The notes below the pieces were generated by a model. That model ran no database searches. It saw nothing but the letters and a program-made list of their open reading frames with translations, and was not told the DNA's origin. This document shows, piece after piece, positions 1 to 5,679 of a DNA stretch of 11,584 nt; within the stretch, counting starts at the first letter, position 1; every line of letters begins with the position of its first letter. The stretch comes from JBNKDD01 sp050288085 (GTDB lineage Bacteria; Chloroflexota; Anaerolineae; Aggregatilineales; UBA3940): NCBI GenBank assembly GCA_050288085.1, contig JBNKDD010000179.1, positions 1-11,584 on the forward strand. The letters are read 5' to 3'. The position numbers were made by a program, and so were the translations under genes.

Positions 1-224
1 GGCTGCGCGATAATGGCCCCGGCATCGCTCCGGAAAAACAGGCACAGTTATTCACCCAGTTTACGCGATTTGATGAAATGCGTGCGGAAGGGCACGGCCT
101 GGGCTTGTCGATTGTCAAGCGGATAATCGATAAGCTGGGCGGCGAAGTCGGTGTAGAGAGTGAGGGCTTGCCGGGGAAAGGGTCTACCTTTTACTTCACA
201 CTGCCACAACATCAGGAAGGATGA
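1..224 (+). CDS. Sensor histidine kinase, C-terminal end (partial)
   Basis: This is the last 73 codons of a gene that begins before the window; the first full codon is at position 3 and the TGA stop at 222-224. The translation opens with the G1 box of the GHKL ATP-binding domain (RDNGPGI). After the F-T-Q-F-T-R-F stretch typical of the ATP lid comes the G2 box (GHGLGLSIVKR), followed by the usual C-terminal strands ending STFYFTLP. These motifs identify the HATPase_c domain of a two-component sensor kinase, which binds ATP and phosphorylates a conserved histidine lying outside the window. No receiver domain follows, so the protein ends at the kinase core. The H box, N box and sensor region are off the edge, so the signal and partner regulator are unknown. 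The next gene converges on it, with 13 bp between the stops. Confidence 0.93.
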   Translation, partial: LRDNGPGIAPEKQAQLFTQFTRFDEMRAEGHGLGLSIVKRIIDKLGGEVGVESEGLPGKGSTFYFTLPQHQEG

Positions 225-237
225 TCTTAGGGGTAGA

Positions 238-825
238 CTATAAGCCTAAAGGATGCTTCGATAACCAGTCAGTAAATCTCTTTTGCATACGATCCCGTTC
301 CACCTGTGAATTGAGGATAACATCCCCTCCACCATCGTAAGGAAAATACAGCCTGGTGCGTTCCACATTAACAACACCCATGTTCACAATCTGCCAGTCC
401 GCCGCTTTTCGTAACAGGGGATCAAGACAATTCATCCTCCATACGGTATGGTTTATCCAGATGTGCCAATACCAGGGAGTATCATCGCCTTCTTCGAATT
501 CGTGCTTTGCTATACTGAATACCGGTTGGGGATGAATATCTTCCAGCATTCCCCAATCTGTCACAGGAACGGGATTCTTATCAAATGAGCCCTCAGTCAT
601 CAGCAATAAAAACTCCGAATTACCATCCAGCAAATCGCCAATCAGCGTGTTATGGCGGCGGAGAATTTCGCGATATTCATCTTCTGTCTCTGCATATCGC
701 TTCGAATCGGGGAGGGAATGAATCCGAAACCATCGATCATGATAAGTTTGCCGCAACAGGTATCCGATAGGTGGACAAAGGCCAAAGTTCGTATCCCAGA
801 AAGAGCGGAATTCATCCGCGTTCAT
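238..825 (-). CDS. DUF3885-like protein of unknown function
   Basis: A 195-aa soluble protein with no signal peptide or membrane segment. The start is ATG at 823-825, preceded on its strand by a purine-rich GGGGGAG ribosome binding site. The N-terminal half has a characteristic RIHSLPDSKRYAETEDEY stretch (about residues 34-51). The C-terminal part has RTRLYFPYDGGGDVI followed by a Trp-containing terminal helix. This resembles the YDDRGxDVI signature and end of DUF3885 proteins, recalled from memory, so family membership is tentative. The protein is rich in Trp, Tyr and acidic residues. DUF3885 has no established activity; members occur as lone accessory genes in many bacteria. It is transcribed divergently from the ATPase gene with about 70 bp between the start codons, which may hold shared control elements. 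Confidence 0.75.
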   Translation of the reverse strand: MNADEFRSFWDTNFGLCPPIGYLLRQTYHDRWFRIHSLPDSKRYAETEDEYREILRRHNTLIGDLLDGNSEFLLLMTEGSFDKNPVPVTDWGMLEDIHPQPVFSIAKHEFEEGDDTPWYWHIWINHTVWRMNCLDPLLRKAADWQIVNMGVVNVERTRLYFPYDGGGDVILNSQVERDRMQKRFTDWLSKHPLGL

Positions 826-853
826 ATCTCCCCCTGGTTCTATTTAAAAGTGA

Positions 854-866
854 GGATATCATATCC
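854..866. promoter_or_regulatory. Short palindrome in the divergent intergenic region
   Basis: GGATAT and ATATCC flank a single C, giving a 13-bp perfect palindrome between the divergent DUF3885-like and ATPase genes. Its position suits a regulator binding site, but nothing else supports this and a palindrome of this size can occur by chance. Confidence 0.2.
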
Positions 867-895
867 ATCTCTGACTGAGTTTGACGAGAACAACT

Positions 896-1735
896 ATGAC
901 CAATCCCTATTTCCCGTTCCGAGCGCTGGGTTTCTGCTGCAATCCCTTCCGGGCCTTGATGCCTGATGAGTGGGCGGCGGTTGCAGTGCTGCCGGAGCCG
1001 GTCATCGAGGTGTTGGAACGGGGCTTTCAGCATTTGCAGATCAGGGGGAGGAAAGGCCGGGGCAAATCCACGACCCTACACGGCTTGATAGATCACTTCG
1101 AGGAGGCCGGACTGCGGGTCGCTTATGAGCGGCTTCCACGAGGACAGCATCACTTTCTGACCGACACCAGCGACCTGGATATGTTCTTTCTCGACGAGGC
1201 GCAGCGGCTCAATTGGGCGGAGCGCTGGCGGCTGGTGCGGGCGGTCAGAAGATCACAAAACAATAGACCTCACCCCCTGCCGTCGCTATCGCTCCGGCGT
1301 TCCCCCTCTCCAAATTGGAGAGGGGAAGGATTGGATAAAGAGAGAGCGGGGATGAGGTTAAACCCAGATCAAAAGCATAATTTACAGCTGGTGCTGGGCA
1401 CACATGTTGACTTTCGGTCCTGGTTTGCCGTGCAGGGTGAACGGCTGGATACCGTTTCACTTAACATACCAACCCACGATCACCTGGAACGGATCATTGA
1501 CCGGCGGCTGGCGGCCTTTGCGCTGGACGATCCGCCGCAGGTGACGGTCGCACCGGAGGCGGTGACGTGGCTGCGAGAGCAATATGGCAGCGATCACCGG
1601 GCGATAGAGGACGCGCTTTACCGGGCTTTTTTATGCCTGGATTCCCCCGGCGTCATCACGCCCAGATATCTACAGACGGTTCTGAGGGAATCTGATCCGG
1701 GTCAGGGGCCATCGAGAACGGTTCTTCGTGAATAA
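896..1735 (+). CDS. AAA/P-loop ATPase interrupted in frame by a palindromic repeat
   Basis: A 279-aa protein read from ATG at 896; a TTG at 881 is also possible and neither has a strong ribosome binding site. Walker A is GRKGRGKST (residues 51-59). Walker B is in DLDMFFLDEAQ (about 93-102), followed by a probable sensor-1 strand, LQLVLGTH, and a helical C-terminal lid region. The N-terminal GF-x3-NPF motif and overall size recall ExeA/TniB-like AAA ATPases, a general resemblance only. Residues about 125-155 are low-complexity and encoded by a palindromic repeat (see separate entry), which enlarges the loop between Walker B and sensor 1 without breaking the frame. The frame downstream still reads as sensible protein, so the gene appears intact. 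Its last 80 bp overlap the end of the convergent gene. No partner gene shows what it acts on. Confidence 0.8.
   Translation: MTNPYFPFRALGFCCNPFRALMPDEWAAVAVLPEPVIEVLERGFQHLQIRGRKGRGKSTTLHGLIDHFEEAGLRVAYERLPRGQHHFLTDTSDLDMFFLDEAQRLNWAERWRLVRAVRRSQNNRPHPLPSLSLRRSPSPNWRGEGLDKERAGMRLNPDQKHNLQLVLGTHVDFRSWFAVQGERLDTVSLNIPTHDHLERIIDRRLAAFALDDPPQVTVAPEAVTWLREQYGSDHRAIEDALYRAFLCLDSPGVITPRYLQTVLRESDPGQGPSRTVLRE
1267..1358. repeat. Palindromic repeat element inserted inside the ATPase gene
   Basis: The outer ends are near-inverted copies (ACCTCACCCC at 1267-1276 and GGGGATGAGGT at 1348-1358). A central hairpin has arms CCCCTCTCC (1303-1311) and GGAGAGGGG (1317-1325) around AAATT. This ACCTCACCCC...CCTCTCC...GGAGAGG...TGAGGT layout matches a class of small dispersed palindromes that I recall from Chloroflexota and cyanobacterial genomes. 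It is translated in frame as a Pro/Ser/Arg-rich insert. The hexamer AGATCA occurs just outside both ends (1250-1255 and 1366-1371). It could be a remnant of a target duplication, but the copies are 116 bp apart, which is not a multiple of three, so a simple insertion plus duplication does not explain the kept frame. Confidence 0.7.
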
Positions 1736-2084
1736 TATCTTTGGCTTTGGGAATATCGATGGCGATTTTGACCGCCCAGACGATGTTGATCAGTTCCCCG
1801 GCGTAACTCCAGGGACGGTCGGGCAGCTTAAAGCTGAAATTGTCCGACAGCGGTACACCCCCGGTCAAGACACCGTCCTTCGTTATGCTGCTATCGACAA
1901 CATCTTCGTCTCGGTCGCCTTTGCCCTCGGTATGCCAGGCGATCCCGACTGTCAGGGAGCGGAAGGAAATATCTTCTTCGGGGATGATCTCGACTGAGAA
2001 TCTAACTTCCTCGCCGGGTTGGTAGTGGGTCCGGTTACCCTCAAATTCTACAATGAATTGGGCTCGACTTTTTCGGCTGAACAT
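1656..2084 (-). CDS. Arrestin-fold-like protein
   Basis: A 142-aa protein starting at ATG 2082-2084, with only a weak upstream AGGA. The sequence looks all-beta. Near the N terminus, an FEGNRTHYQPGEEVRFSVEI stretch resembles the first strands of arrestin-like beta-sandwich domains. The middle has LTVGIAWHTEGKGDRDEDV, and the end has PDRPWSYAGELINIVWAVKI followed by a conserved-looking EEPF. This order (charged strands, W-T-x-G-K-G-x-x-D, then P-x-S-Y-x-G-x-L/I-x-x-I-x-W-x-V) is typical of bacterial arrestin-like proteins distantly related to Spo0M/Vps26. In eukaryotes that fold acts as an adaptor; the bacterial role is unknown. There is no signal peptide, so it is probably cytoplasmic. Its 3' end overlaps the convergent ATPase gene by 80 bp. 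Confidence 0.75.
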   Translation of the reverse strand: MFSRKSRAQFIVEFEGNRTHYQPGEEVRFSVEIIPEEDISFRSLTVGIAWHTEGKGDRDEDVVDSSITKDGVLTGGVPLSDNFSFKLPDRPWSYAGELINIVWAVKIAIDIPKAKDIIHEEPFSMAPDPDQIPSEPSVDIWA

Positions 2085-2175
2085 TGACTTTGGTCTGTCC
2101 TTTCGGATGTATCATCTCCCCCACAGCATAAAAGATAGCGGGCGATTTGGCAATTCGAGGGAAGAGTCATGCTCC

Positions 2176-2219
2176 AAAAAGTTGTAGAGCCTCCAGAATA
2201 TTTCTGAAGGCTCTACAAC
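2176..2219 (-). terminator. Intrinsic terminator for the CX4CX2C gene
   Basis: Read on the minus strand, 12-bp perfect arms (GTTGTAGAGCCT and AGGCTCTACAAC, outer limits 2181-2219) continue after one mismatch into a further 5-bp stem closed by a 3-nt loop. They are followed directly by a run of five T. This is a textbook Rho-independent terminator. It lies about 65 nt after the stop of the minus-strand gene at 2283 and shields the next minus-strand gene from read-through. Confidence 0.85.
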
Positions 2220-2221
2220 CA

Positions 2222-2260
2222 CTGATATGCTCAACCCATATAGGTTCAGCAGCATATCAG
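2222..2260. repeat. Second hairpin upstream of the terminator
   Basis: Perfect 10-bp arms (CTGATATGCT at 2222-2231 and AGCATATCAG at 2251-2260) enclose a smaller AACC/GGTT stem. No T-run follows on either strand. It lies between the stop codon at 2283 and the terminator, so it would form in the 3' end of the transcript and could protect it from decay. Confidence 0.6.
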
Positions 2261-2282
2261 ATATTAACTTGTTATCAGGTGT

Positions 2283-2630
2283 TCAGGCTACTTCATCGAT
2301 CTCGACAGCCCGCACCCGCATGTTTCCTAAAGCGCGATTGATCTCATCAAGGTTCTGGTAGTAAATGGTGAGGAGTTCTTCCTCAGAGCCATCATATTTA
2401 TCCAGGACTTGCGAGGCACACATCATACAACCGGGGTCACCGCATAATTCGTGGCTGAGTTTCCCCATCTCTTTCAGTCGGCGGGTGGTCAAAGACAGCG
2501 CCATGACCTCTGGGTCAATGCTGTCTAAAGAAGAGATCCATTCGATCAAGTCAGACCACCGCCGCCCGCTCTTGCGGGCTAATGACTTGATTCCAAAAGT
2601 TGGATAAAAAGCTCCAGTAAAAAGCGCCAT
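2283..2630 (-). CDS. Small protein with CX4CX2C motif, unrecognised
   Basis: A 115-aa protein read from ATG at 2628-2630, with a G-rich stretch (GGGGG) about 9 nt upstream on its strand; an in-frame TTG lies two codons earlier. I do not recognise the family. The N-terminal third is basic (KSLARKSGRRW). The middle has a CGDPGCMMC cluster with cysteines at about residues 63, 68 and 71, followed by an acidic, helical C-terminal region. Three closely spaced cysteines could bind a metal or form a disulfide, but a fourth ligand is not obvious. There is no convincing signal peptide. It is a single-gene unit: the neighbouring genes have their own control regions and an intrinsic terminator follows. 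Confidence 0.65.
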   Translation of the reverse strand: MALFTGAFYPTFGIKSLARKSGRRWSDLIEWISSLDSIDPEVMALSLTTRRLKEMGKLSHELCGDPGCMMCASQVLDKYDGSEEELLTIYYQNLDEINRALGNMRVRAVEIDEVA

Positions 2631-2695
2631 GAGCAAAAACCCCCATTACTGTAAATTGCTACCAAAACGCATTTAACATCTAGCAGTATGTTTAT

Positions 2696-2723
2696 AGTCT
2701 AGGTGGATACCCCCAGAAAGCAA
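2696..2723 (-). promoter_or_regulatory. Possible promoter for the CX4CX2C gene
   Basis: On the minus strand, TTGCTT (2718-2723) and TAGACT (2696-2701) are separated by 16 bp, a moderate match to a sigma-70 type promoter. This would give a leader of about 60 nt. The rest of the 2631-2860 gap is AT-rich and shows no gene. Confidence 0.3.
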
Positions 2724-2860
2724 TAGATAAATGTTTAGAAGTCGGTTTGAAAACGGTATGAATACGCCCTATCCGCGCCATATTTATGCCTAATAATACT
2801 ACAAAAACTGATACAATGCTACGCAATATAGTTAGAATGAATCTGTAAGCGGCCTTTAAA

Positions 2861-3460
2861 TTAGCGGTTAAGCAGGCGAGTTAAGGTCGGCCTGATCGCC
2901 TCTAATGCCCGCGCCCGGTGGCTGATCTGGTTCTTGATCTGGGGCTCTAATTCCGCCATCCGCTTCCCTAACTCGGTGACCTGGAATACCGGGTCGTAGC
3001 CAAAACCGTGCGTCCCTTTCGGCTCAAATGCAATCTGGCCTTCACAGGCCCCAGCCGCCGTATGAATGTCGCCGCCCGGTGTACAGATCGCGACCACGCA
3101 GCGGAAGCGGGCGCTGCGCTGTTCGGGCGGGACACCGTCCAGGTCTTTGAGCAGCCGTTGATAGCGGCCTTGATCATCTAAACCCGGCTCCCCATACCGC
3201 GCCGAATAGATACCGGGGGCACCGTCGAGGGCATCCACTTCCAGGCCGGAGTCATCGGCCAGGGTGGGCAGTCCGCTCTCCTGGGCATAGGCTACTGCTT
3301 TGAGGCGGGCATTCTCCTCAAAGGTTGAACCGGTCTCCTCGACTTCGGTATCGATGCCCAGGTCAGACAGCATCAGCCAGTCTACGTTCAGGCCGGACAG
3401 CATCTCGGCGTATTCGCGCAGTTTGCCCGCATTGCGGGTCGCAACCAGGATTTTTGTCAT
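2861..3460 (-). CDS. rdgB: XTP/dITP diphosphatase (RdgB/HAM1 family)
   Basis: A 199-aa protein that hydrolyses non-canonical purine nucleoside triphosphates (dITP, ITP, XTP) to monophosphate and pyrophosphate, keeping deaminated bases out of DNA and RNA. All family signatures are present: TRNAGK at residues 8-13, EETGSTFEENA at about 41-51, LADDSGLEVDAL at 67-78 with the catalytic-base Asp (D70 expected), GTHGFGYDPVF near 149-159, and SHRARAL at 180-186. Length is normal for the family. The start chosen is ATG at 3458-3460, preceded by GGGGAG at ideal spacing; nine upstream codons could be read but would put that site inside the gene. It stands alone on the minus strand, consistent with a housekeeping gene. 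Confidence 0.97.
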   Translation of the reverse strand: MTKILVATRNAGKLREYAEMLSGLNVDWLMLSDLGIDTEVEETGSTFEENARLKAVAYAQESGLPTLADDSGLEVDALDGAPGIYSARYGEPGLDDQGRYQRLLKDLDGVPPEQRSARFRCVVAICTPGGDIHTAAGACEGQIAFEPKGTHGFGYDPVFQVTELGKRMAELEPQIKNQISHRARALEAIRPTLTRLLNR

Positions 3461-3496
3461 GTTTTCTCCCCTTAAAACAGTCATCAAGACTCCAGG

Positions 3497-3524
3497 ACTC
3501 TACCCGCCTATGTAAGATTGTCAA
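3497..3524 (-). promoter_or_regulatory. Probable promoter for rdgB
   Basis: On the minus strand a perfect TTGACA (complement at 3519-3524) is followed after 16 bp by TAGAGT (complement at 3497-3502), a 4 of 6 match to TATAAT. A start near 3490 would give a leader of about 30 nt that includes the strong GGGGAG ribosome binding site. Confidence 0.5.
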
Positions 3525-3577
3525 GGCAGGCCATGTCCATTTCCAAACGTGATAGACCATGACAGGGGAATTTAACC

Positions 3578-4780
3578 ATGTGTCATAACCCTAAGCGGAT
3601 CGGGCTGCTGTTTGGCCTGATCGCACTCGTCACACTCACGGCTTGCAGCACCTCCACCGAAGCACCAGAAGAACCGACGTTCGAACCACCTACCCCGGTC
3701 GAGGCCCCCACTGAAGATGATCGCCCTGAAAATCTACGCACCATCACGGCCAGTTGGGGGACCGATTGGAAACGTCACACGGTTGCTTACGAGGAGATCA
3801 TCTCCGGCGGCCCACCACGTGATGGCATCCGCTCAATTGAAAACCCGCCCTTCATCAGTCTTGAAGAGGCCGAACAATGGCTGGCGCCAACCGAACCGGT
3901 GATCGCCCTGGAGATCGATGGCGATGCCCGCGCTTACCCGCTGCAAATCCTGACGCGGCATGAGATCGTGAATGATGTGGTGGGAGATGTGCCGGTGGCC
4001 GTTACTTTCTGCCCGCTGTGTAATTCGGCCATCGTCTTTGACCGGCGGGTCAATGGCGAGGTGTACGAGTTCGGTGTGTCGGGGCTGCTGCGCAATTCCG
4101 ACCTGATTATGTATGACCGCAGCACCGAGAGCCTATGGCAGCAGTTTACCGGCGAGGGGATTGTCGGGCAGCACGCAGGCGATCAACTGGATATCATCCC
4201 GGCGAGTATTGTCAGCTTCGCCGATTTCAAGGAGGCTTTCCCGGAAGGACGGGTGCAATCTACCCAGGGTCGAAACTACGGCATCAATCCCTATGCGGGT
4301 TATGACTCAATCGGCAATGAGCCCTTCCTGTTCAGCGGCCCGACCGATGATCGCCTGCCGTCGATGATGCGGGTGGTGGGTATCACGATTGATGAGATGG
4401 CGATTGCTTATCCCTATGATCTGCTATGGGAATTGGGGGTGATCAATGACAGTCAATATGGGCAGGATATTGTGATCTTCCACCGGTTCGGAACTAACAG
4501 CGCCTTAGGGGCATCGGTAATCGCCAACGCGGAGGATGTCGGCGCGACCGGTGTGTTTGATCCCAATCTGAACGGCGAGAAGCTGACCTTTAGACTGGGG
4601 GAAGACGGCCAGATTATCGATGAGCAGACCGGCAGCACCTGGAATCTGTTGGGGCAGGCGACCGGCGGCGAGTTGGTTGGAGAACAGCTTGAAGCGGTGA
4701 TCCACAGCGATCACTTCTGGTTCTCGTGGGCAGCCTTCTATCCCGGTACCAACATCTATCAACTCGATGCAACAAACTGA
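3578..4780 (+). CDS. DUF3179 domain lipoprotein
   Basis: A 400-aa protein with a lipoprotein signal peptide: basic start, hydrophobic segment about residues 8-19, and lipobox LTAC with the lipidated Cys at 23. A Pro/Glu/Thr-rich linker follows to about residue 48. The rest matches the DUF3179 family: a VTFCPLCNSAIVFDR block (residues 142-156), GVSGLLRNSDLIMYDR (166-181), a W-x-Q-F-T-G-E stretch, D-D-R-L-P-S-M near 257-263, and a C-terminal FWFSWAAFYPGTNIY. The function of the family is not established. The C-P-L-C pair suggests redox or metal chemistry outside the membrane, and I recall some family members carrying selenocysteine. The start has AGGGGAA upstream at good spacing. It is a single plus-strand gene that ends at a GC-rich hairpin shared with the convergent gene. 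Confidence 0.93.
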   Translation: MCHNPKRIGLLFGLIALVTLTACSTSTEAPEEPTFEPPTPVEAPTEDDRPENLRTITASWGTDWKRHTVAYEEIISGGPPRDGIRSIENPPFISLEEAEQWLAPTEPVIALEIDGDARAYPLQILTRHEIVNDVVGDVPVAVTFCPLCNSAIVFDRRVNGEVYEFGVSGLLRNSDLIMYDRSTESLWQQFTGEGIVGQHAGDQLDIIPASIVSFADFKEAFPEGRVQSTQGRNYGINPYAGYDSIGNEPFLFSGPTDDRLPSMMRVVGITIDEMAIAYPYDLLWELGVINDSQYGQDIVIFHRFGTNSALGASVIANAEDVGATGVFDPNLNGEKLTFRLGEDGQIIDEQTGSTWNLLGQATGGELVGEQLEAVIHSDHFWFSWAAFYPGTNIYQLDATN

Positions 4781-4787
4781 TACTCGC

Positions 4788-4811
4788 GGGGGCACGCCAC
4801 ATCGTGCCCCC
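4788..4811. terminator. GC-rich hairpin between convergent genes
   Basis: Perfect 9-bp arms (GGGGGCACG at 4788-4796 and CGTGCCCCC at 4803-4811) enclose a 6-nt loop. The hairpin lies 7 bp after one stop codon and 12 bp before the end of the opposing gene. No T-run follows on either strand, so it is a terminator of the strong-stem type or an mRNA 3'-end stabiliser serving both genes. Confidence 0.5.
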
Positions 4812-4823
4812 TGCTGCCCCCTC

Positions 4824-5357
4824 CTACCATTTCACTTCGATGAGCGTCTTTTCCCCGCCCTGATCGCGCTGCTGGTGGCTTTCAGTATATTTAACGACAA
4901 ATCGGGTGTCTTTTGGGACATAGCGCAGCGCCCAGCCGTAATAATTCCCATACCAGAAATCATCGGGATAAGGGCTTATCGTTTCGATCTGATAGTGCCC
5001 CTCAGCGATTTTGTGCGTGATCAACCGGCCCACATCCCCTTGATGCTGGGCTTGGTAGACCTGATCGATATTCTCGAATAACTGGGCCGCGCTCAGAGTA
5101 TCAAACTCCGGCGGCAAAACAGCATGTTCCGCAACCGCCATGCCAATACTAACCAGATTGAACATGGCCTCTGAACCGGTTGTAATATCCTTGAATAACT
5201 CAAGCACCGTACTTACCGGATACCAGGCATCTGGGTCAAGGGTTTCCAGGTTGTATTTTTGGGTCAGGTGTTGGATGGACTCGGCCTTTGTGTTTTCGGG
5301 CAGGATAAATAAGACCTGGCCGATTACCTTCGCTTGCGGATCAAATGCGACAGACAT
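4824..5357 (-). CDS. Unrecognised 177-aa protein, possibly a small sensor-type domain
   Basis: A soluble protein without signal peptide or membrane segment. The start is ATG at 5355-5357 with AGGAG 11 nt upstream. Recognisable segments are AWYPVSTVLELFKDI (about residues 45-59), a helical NLVSIGMAVAEHAVLPPE (about 67-84), a helix leading to HQGDVGR, and a C-terminal beta region with PYPDDFWYGNYYGWALRY and RDQGGEKTLIEVKW. The layout, with an N-terminal helical part, a Gly-containing turn after 'Y..QH.GDVG' and a strand-rich end, recalls DUF2378/HNOB-like proteins of environmental bacteria. I cannot confirm the family, and no heme or metal ligand is evident from sequence alone. It is divergent from the LCP gene and shares its upstream region. 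Confidence 0.7.
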   Translation of the reverse strand: MSVAFDPQAKVIGQVLFILPENTKAESIQHLTQKYNLETLDPDAWYPVSTVLELFKDITTGSEAMFNLVSIGMAVAEHAVLPPEFDTLSAAQLFENIDQVYQAQHQGDVGRLITHKIAEGHYQIETISPYPDDFWYGNYYGWALRYVPKDTRFVVKYTESHQQRDQGGEKTLIEVKW

Positions 5358-5402
5358 TGTTGAATTAACTCCTGTTTTTGACGAGATGACATAGTCCTAT
5401 AT

Positions 5403-5430
5403 TGAATACTATCTACCCACACTTTGGCAA
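5403..5430 (-). promoter_or_regulatory. Possible promoter for the 177-aa protein gene
   Basis: On the minus strand, TTGCCA (complement at 5425-5430) and TATTCA (complement at 5403-5408) are separated by 16 bp. This is a moderate sigma-70-like match placed about 45 bp before the start codon. Confidence 0.35.
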
Positions 5431-5492
5431 TTGAGGATAGAGTCTCTTATGTAAAAATATCTTACAAGTCCATTACAACACTATCAGAAAAC

Positions 5493-5526
5493 TTACTGTT
5501 TTTGGGTAATCGGGCTATTATATAAT
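5493..5526 (+). promoter_or_regulatory. Promoter for the LCP gene
   Basis: TTACTG (5493-5498) and TATTAT (5516-5521) are spaced by exactly 17 bp, and a perfect TATAAT overlaps at 5521-5526. The local sequence is AT-rich. The predicted start near 5530 leaves a leader of about 150 nt before the gene. Confidence 0.55.
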
Positions 5527-5615
5527 CAGTTTAAAAGGCACATTATCAGTCATTTTGATAAAAGCCAGGGCGTTGGTTGGGATATTTCCCCACCTATCGC
5601 AGCAAACTCCTATGC

Positions 5616-5666
5616 CAATGGGGACGAATATGCTTAATTGCGTCAGTCCAACTTGTTTCCCCATTG
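5616..5666 (+). promoter_or_regulatory. Inverted repeat in the LCP leader, adjacent to the ribosome binding site
   Basis: The 9-nt arms CAATGGGGA (5616-5624) and TCCCCATTG (5658-5666) are perfectly complementary around a 33-nt loop. The right arm ends on the first G of the GAGAGG ribosome binding site (5666-5671), 8 nt before ATG 5680. In RNA this stem could modulate ribosome access. The rest of the 5358-5679 gap holds the two promoters and no gene. Confidence 0.4.
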
Positions 5667-5679
5667 AGAGGTACGACCA

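Noticed and set aside
812..1033. Minus-strand reading frame opposite the ATPase start
   Set aside because: It overlaps both the ATPase gene and the start region of the DUF3885-like gene, and has no ribosome binding site or family-like sequence.
2011..2118. Minus-strand upstream reading frame starting just after GGGGGAG before the arrestin-like gene
   Set aside because: About 24 codons, with the purine run directly abutting the ATG, which is too close for ribosome binding, and no supporting sequence character.
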